NCBI RefSeq assembly: GCF_947499215.1
Contig: NZ_CANMNI010000003.1
Coordinates: forward strand, 434,001-498,000
Reading direction: 5' to 3'
Source: an uncultured Pontibacter sp.
GTDB lineage: Bacteria; Bacteroidota; Bacteroidia; Cytophagales; Hymenobacteraceae
DNA: 64,000 bases
The notes under the pieces are model-generated. The model did not search any database and had not been told where the DNA came from. It saw only the letters and a program-made list of their open reading frames with translations. Below, piece after piece: positions 60,589-64,000 of this stretch. Within the stretch, counting starts at the first letter, position 1. Every line of letters begins with the position of its first letter. Both the position numbers and the translations under genes were made by a program.

Positions 60589-60695
60589 GGCTTTGACCTT
60601 GACGCAGCGCACATCCTGTTAAAGCTGTCTCTGTTATAGTATGCAAGTTGAAAGAATTGTTTTTACCGCTTTTATTAGACCTATGGTAAAGAAAG

Positions 60696-60724
60696 AAGGG
60701 GCTGTCTGCTTAGGACAGCCCCTT
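60696..60724 (+). terminator. Terminator
   Basis: Stem AAGGGGCTGTC (60696-60706) / GACAGCCCCTT (60714-60724), then TTGTTTT. Confidence 0.85.
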
Positions 60725-60802
60725 TTGTTTTAAGCGACCTCAAGAGGGGTAGTGGGAGGTATAGTGAATTGTTGTATACTTGCGGCAGCGATACTATATC
60801 TT

Positions 60803-61498
60803 ATGAAAAAGCTATACCCGGTTCTGCTTTCCCTTTGCGTGCTTGCTTCCTGCGATCAGGATTCCACTGAGCCAAGAATGGATTACCCCGTTACCTTTGC
60901 AACGAAGAAAATAATTAATACAAGCGCCATACGCATGTATACGAGTAATGGGGAAGTGTTAAATGCTGCACGTGCGCGAGCTTTTGCCAGTACTTATAGC
61001 ACGTCGTACCATCTTGAAGACAAGGAAACAGACTTGGACACAGATCAGAAATTTATTTTGCGTTCTGAAAGCGAGGCCGAGCTATCGCAAAGAGGAAACG
61101 TAACAGCTTTTGAAATAGTAGAAGTGGACGGGATGCTTCAGTTAACCTCAACCGAGGAAAACACTATTTTGGAAAATTCCGGAAGTGAATATCTAACAGA
61201 ATTAAAAGCCGCCATTAGCCGGTATAAGCCTCTCCAATATGATAGGCAGACGCTGGCTCCCACTACAGGCTATACCTATTCTTATAAAACGAAAGACCGC
61301 TTTTATGCTTCAGTCAAAGGCGATGAACTGCATTTTGGCAGAATGATTTTTACATTGAAGCGGCCTAACAGCCACGGCGGATTCTCATTGGTGACAAACG
61401 GTTCCTCTAATTTTTTTGAACCGTCCGGCGTCTCCAGGCTACATGCAGGCGATACCCTAGTCGTGCAGTCTTTTATCAACATCGCTATTAAAGAGTAG
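60803..61498 (+). CDS. Lipoprotein of unknown function
   Basis: 231 aa from ATG 60803; an in-frame ATG at 60752 would add 17 residues ahead of the signal peptide. Lipobox LASC (Cys17) followed by DQDSTEPR. Body is charged and beta-rich with FYASVKGDELHFGRMIFTLKR near the end. No family recognised. Convergent with the MEDS gene; only 11 bp separate them and no hairpin lies between, so the transcripts may overlap. Confidence 0.75.
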   Translation: MKKLYPVLLSLCVLASCDQDSTEPRMDYPVTFATKKIINTSAIRMYTSNGEVLNAARARAFASTYSTSYHLEDKETDLDTDQKFILRSESEAELSQRGNVTAFEIVEVDGMLQLTSTEENTILENSGSEYLTELKAAISRYKPLQYDRQTLAPTTGYTYSYKTKDRFYASVKGDELHFGRMIFTLKRPNSHGGFSLVTNGSSNFFEPSGVSRLHAGDTLVVQSFINIAIKE

Positions 61499-61509
61499 GG
61501 GAAAGCCAA

Positions 61510-62133
61510 TCAGCTCACATCCCGGTAAGACAAATCAAATCTGGAATCCTCTACATTGATAATGACTTTAGAGTGCGCTTGGCAGATAAGCGAAATATCT
61601 TTGGCTGCGCCTTTCGGGAATTTGCTCTTAGGATAAGCACAAAATAGCGGGAAGGAATCGGTTTCGAAAAGCTCATTCCAGTACTTCTCCAGTATGATCG
61701 TAGCGGAGGCATTGCCCTGCTCCCACAGGATCGCCACCATTTCACCGAAGGCGCGCACCTTCCTGCCGGTGGCACGCACCCGATCAAACAGCCCACCAAC
61801 TACCCTTAAGAATCGCTCCCGATCCGGTAAACCGTCCAGCATGAATTTAGAGAGGGTCTCATCAGCATCCAAGGCAATGTACTGGTCTGTTGTGCGTAGG
61901 GATTCAATATCCAGCCCATGTGACGTTAACCGCTGCTCCAATGCCTGCAAATGCTCCTTTGTTGCGATAATCATGACACAGTCCTCCGCCAAAACGCCTC
62001 CTTCCACAAAGTCTTCCAAAAGGCTCAGAAGCGCATCATCGCTCTCGTAAAGTTGAACCACATGCGAACTGCTGCCTACTTCACACCAGAACGTTTCTGA
62101 GTTACATACTTGCCAGTCTTTCTGTATATCCAT
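61510..62133 (-). CDS. MEDS domain sensory protein
   Basis: 207 aa. HVVQLYESDDALLSLLEDFVEGGVLAEDCVMIIATKEH (given here in two overlapping parts: HVVQLYESDDALLSLLE and GGVLAEDCVMIIATKEH), then VRAFGEMVAILWEQGN and LFCAYPKS form the MEDS (DcmR sensory) fold. MEDS domains bind small or hydrocarbon ligands and sit in regulators of two-component and methyl-metabolism systems. There is no DNA-binding or kinase domain here, so it acts through a partner. No Cys-based metal site. Confidence 0.82.
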   Translation of the reverse strand: MDIQKDWQVCNSETFWCEVGSSSHVVQLYESDDALLSLLEDFVEGGVLAEDCVMIIATKEHLQALEQRLTSHGLDIESLRTTDQYIALDADETLSKFMLDGLPDRERFLRVVGGLFDRVRATGRKVRAFGEMVAILWEQGNASATIILEKYWNELFETDSFPLFCAYPKSKFPKGAAKDISLICQAHSKVIINVEDSRFDLSYRDVS

Positions 62134-62391
62134 CTTGAACTAAATTAAAGGGTGATGGTTAGGTATGATCTAGTGCCATATTCTTTGTTATGCACAAAGT
62201 CATGTGTTTAAAGTACTACCTCATTGTCAGAAGGTTTCAACAGAAAGATATTTCTAGTTGTATATAAGAAATTCAATAATTATGCATCTAATTGTTCTAT
62301 AGGAAGGCCTCGTGGAAGTAACAATTATCTCCCTGCCTTGTGATTAATCTTTCCCCCTTTTTCATAGTATAATATAGGATAACCCGATATA

Positions 62392-62769
62392 ATGAAACAG
62401 GCCCATGAACACAAGCAAACGCTAACTAGTGAGCAAAAACTGCTGCTCATAAAAGTACTGCATACTCTTATCTGGGTCTTTTTCAATGTGGTGATCTTCT
62501 ATTTGCTTTACGCCGTCATCACCAACCGGATTGACAAGTGGGTATGGATCTGCCTTGGTCTTATTGTGTTGGAGGGATTGGTGCTGCTCGTATTTAAAAA
62601 GATGTGTCCCATTACGGTCGTCGCCCGCAAATACTCTGACTCCACACGCGACAATTTTGATATTTTCCTACCCAACTGGCTGGCTAGGTATAACAAGGAA
62701 ATCTATACCTCAATTGTCATTGTCAGTGTATTCATTCTGATTTACCGTTTGCTGGCAGACAATCCCTAA
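62392..62769 (+). CDS. Three-span membrane protein, DUF2784-like layout
   Basis: 125 aa with three membrane segments (about 20-43, 49-66, 103-120). The stretch KKMCPITVVARKYSDSTRDNFDIFLPNWL between spans 2 and 3 (given from about 70) resembles the CPLT-containing loop of DUF2784-type proteins, but similarity is only in layout. Function unknown. Single gene. Confidence 0.65.
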   Translation: MKQAHEHKQTLTSEQKLLLIKVLHTLIWVFFNVVIFYLLYAVITNRIDKWVWICLGLIVLEGLVLLVFKKMCPITVVARKYSDSTRDNFDIFLPNWLARYNKEIYTSIVIVSVFILIYRLLADNP

Positions 62770-62895
62770 TAAAGGCTACAGCTTCTGTTAGCAGTCATAT
62801 TTCCGGCGTTGGTCTAAAAGATTTTCATCATTGCGCAGGAAGTTCTTTCTTGTACAGGCTATCGATTTAGTAACCTGTACTTCAATGCTTTAACC

Positions 62896-63663
62896 ATGAT
62901 GCGAAACAAAGAACTGCTCTTGCTCCTTATTCGGCTCTTCTTAGGGTATATCTTCTTCTCGGCTGGCATCTGCAAACTGACTGGCGGGAATTTTGGTCAG
63001 GTGATCGGCCCGCCTTGGCTGGAGGAAGCGCTTTCGAAATATGGTCTGGGCTTGTTTGCGCAAGTCGTAGCCATTAGCCAGGTCCTGTGTGGCATGCTGC
63101 TGCTGTCGCAGCGCTTCAGTTTGCTGGGAGCCATCATGCTGGTGCCCATGAATATTGCCATCCTGTCTGTGACCGTTTCCATGAAGTGGGCTGGTACCCC
63201 TTATGTCAATACTGTTTTTCTATTCCTGAACCTCCTGCTGCTAGGTATGGAGCATCACAAATTCCGCTTTCTGCTGCAGGCAAACCAAGCCTGCCAGATC
63301 ACACCAGCTGCGACAGATCGTATCGGGCAAAACCTGTTCAGCTGGCTAGGTATGGGCTTTAGCTTGCTCACCATCACGGTAGCGCCATTCAACTTGCTGC
63401 TTACCTACATCTTTGCCCTGCTGGCGTTGGGTGCTTTTGCCCTCACCATCGTGCGCAGCGGACTGGCTAAAAAACTCGACATCGCGCTGCTTATGCTCCC
63501 CTTTGCCGCCATGGTGTTTGTTACGCTAGGCAAACAGTTGCCCTACGCAACATGGTTGCTAGGAGGAGTGATTCTGAGCGAAGCCCTGCTTTTGCCTTAC
63601 CGGCTATACCTTGGCAGAGACAGACACCAAGTCGTGGAGCCGACCACTGCCGTACTGGGCTAA
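62896..63663 (+). CDS. DoxX/MauE-like multispan membrane protein
   Basis: 255 aa with about seven hydrophobic segments. The first, LLIRLFLGYIFFSAGICKLTGG, is a DoxX/MauE pattern, and VAISQVLCGMLLLSQRFSLLGA the second. A partner oxidoreductase role is known for some MauE and DoxX relatives. It lies 60 bases upstream of an HTTM gene in the same direction, so the two are probably one unit. Confidence 0.75.
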   Translation: MMRNKELLLLLIRLFLGYIFFSAGICKLTGGNFGQVIGPPWLEEALSKYGLGLFAQVVAISQVLCGMLLLSQRFSLLGAIMLVPMNIAILSVTVSMKWAGTPYVNTVFLFLNLLLLGMEHHKFRFLLQANQACQITPAATDRIGQNLFSWLGMGFSLLTITVAPFNLLLTYIFALLALGAFALTIVRSGLAKKLDIALLMLPFAAMVFVTLGKQLPYATWLLGGVILSEALLLPYRLYLGRDRHQVVEPTTAVLG

Positions 63664-63722
63664 GGTATAGGAATAGACCTTTTATTCACCCGAAGTCGTA
63701 GGTGCTTTATATACAGTCCGTC

Positions 63723-64000
63723 ATGAAAGAGCTCCTCAAGCCCATCGGCATTTACCCGCTGGTATACTTCCGCATCCTGTTCGGGCTGCTGATGTTCTGC
63801 GAAGGTATAGGCGCTGTGCTTATTAACTGGGTGCAGGAGCACTACGTGGAGCCGACCTACCACTTTGGCTACATCGGACTGGAGTGGATGAAGCCGCTGC
63901 CCGGCAACGGTATGGTATACCTATACCTGCTCATGGCGCTGCTGGGCTTTCTGATCATGGTGGGCTGGAGGTATAAAATTTCCGCCTTTCTTTTCTTTCT
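63723..64000 (+). CDS. HTTM domain protein, 5' part
   Basis: 92 residues visible before the right edge. MKELLKPIGIYPLVYFRILFG with FCEGIGAVL and HFGYIGLEWMKPLPG match the start of HTTM (vitamin K-dependent carboxylase-like membrane domain) proteins, with FHFGY/EW-type residues near the first periplasmic turn. At least two membrane segments (about 12-32, 68-84). Function of bacterial HTTM proteins is mostly unknown; some act on lipids or proteins. Confidence 0.75.
   Translation, partial: MKELLKPIGIYPLVYFRILFGLLMFCEGIGAVLINWVQEHYVEPTYHFGYIGLEWMKPLPGNGMVYLYLLMALLGFLIMVGWRYKISAFLFF

Noticed and set aside
1-64000. GGTATA words as promoter -7 elements
   Set aside because: Some overlap TAnnTTTG, but most lie inside coding regions in either orientation, so a promoter role cannot explain them.
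1-64000. CRISPR arrays, tRNA or rRNA genes
   Set aside because: No regularly spaced repeats with spacers, and no cloverleaf or rRNA signature seen while reading; short RNA genes could still be missed without a covariance search.

Overview
The window reads as a chromosome segment of a Bacteroidota bacterium, most likely Cytophagales/Hymenobacteraceae (Pontibacter-like). This is inference from gene content: MKK-type lipoproteins with LxSC lipoboxes, a bacteroidetal VLRF1 protein, DUF5020, an ECF sigma factor overlapping an anti-sigma/beta-barrel gene, starts mostly without Shine-Dalgarno sites, and a few TAnnTTTG promoter elements. Base composition is near 50% GC with AT-rich intergenic stretches. 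I see no rRNA, tRNA, CRISPR array, insertion sequence or integrase gene.

Layout. 1-10.7 kb: the end of a DisA_N-like (DACNV) sensor protein, an M28 peptidase, an RluE-type pseudouridine synthase, a four-gene TelA operon with touching genes, SelO, GhrA plus a VOC protein, and a GNAT. 10.9-17.3 kb: accessory region with two runs of small minus-strand genes, mostly predicted exported proteins, separated by attC-like hairpins (an integron cassette cluster without integrase). A MerA/Lpd-like flavoprotein lies between the runs. A perfect 33-bp direct repeat lies about 0.3 kb upstream of each run. 17.3-27 kb: PAP2 phosphatase, an orphan TcmP, DUF1543, a disordered R/G/Y/D protein, DacB, DoxX, an aldo/keto reductase, a TerB-like protein and a His-repeat secreted protein. 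27-36.5 kb: hydrolases, cell-surface lipoproteins, the ECF sigma module, a PEGLP-type P-type ATPase and an SDR. 36.7-41.1 kb: DUF2267, then an amidoligase/class-I amidotransferase pair facing a gamma-glutamyltransferase. 41.3-47.1 kb: a MacAB-like exporter, AnmK, a GAF protein and a DUF5020/Tsx-like porin. 47.2-64 kb: a UvrA2-like ATPase, a Zn-alcohol dehydrogenase, a VLRF1 peptidyl-tRNA hydrolase, a PAS histidine kinase, CoA-disulfide reductase-rhodanese, several lipoproteins, a second disordered protein, a MEDS sensor, a DoxX-like protein and the start of an HTTM protein.

Large-scale signals. (i) The octamer AGGTATAG/CTATACCT occurs about 60 times (by-eye count) where about 2 are expected. 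It is on both strands, in all frames and in intergenic DNA, about once per kb, so it looks like a genome-wide DNA signal and is the most unusual observation here. (ii) The attC-like cassette cluster and its 33-bp leader repeat. (iii) A dispersed non-coding repeat of about 0.35 kb at 6.7 and 20.2 kb. (iv) The gamma-glutamyl/amide cluster and the TelA operon are the two best candidates for incompletely described multi-gene systems.
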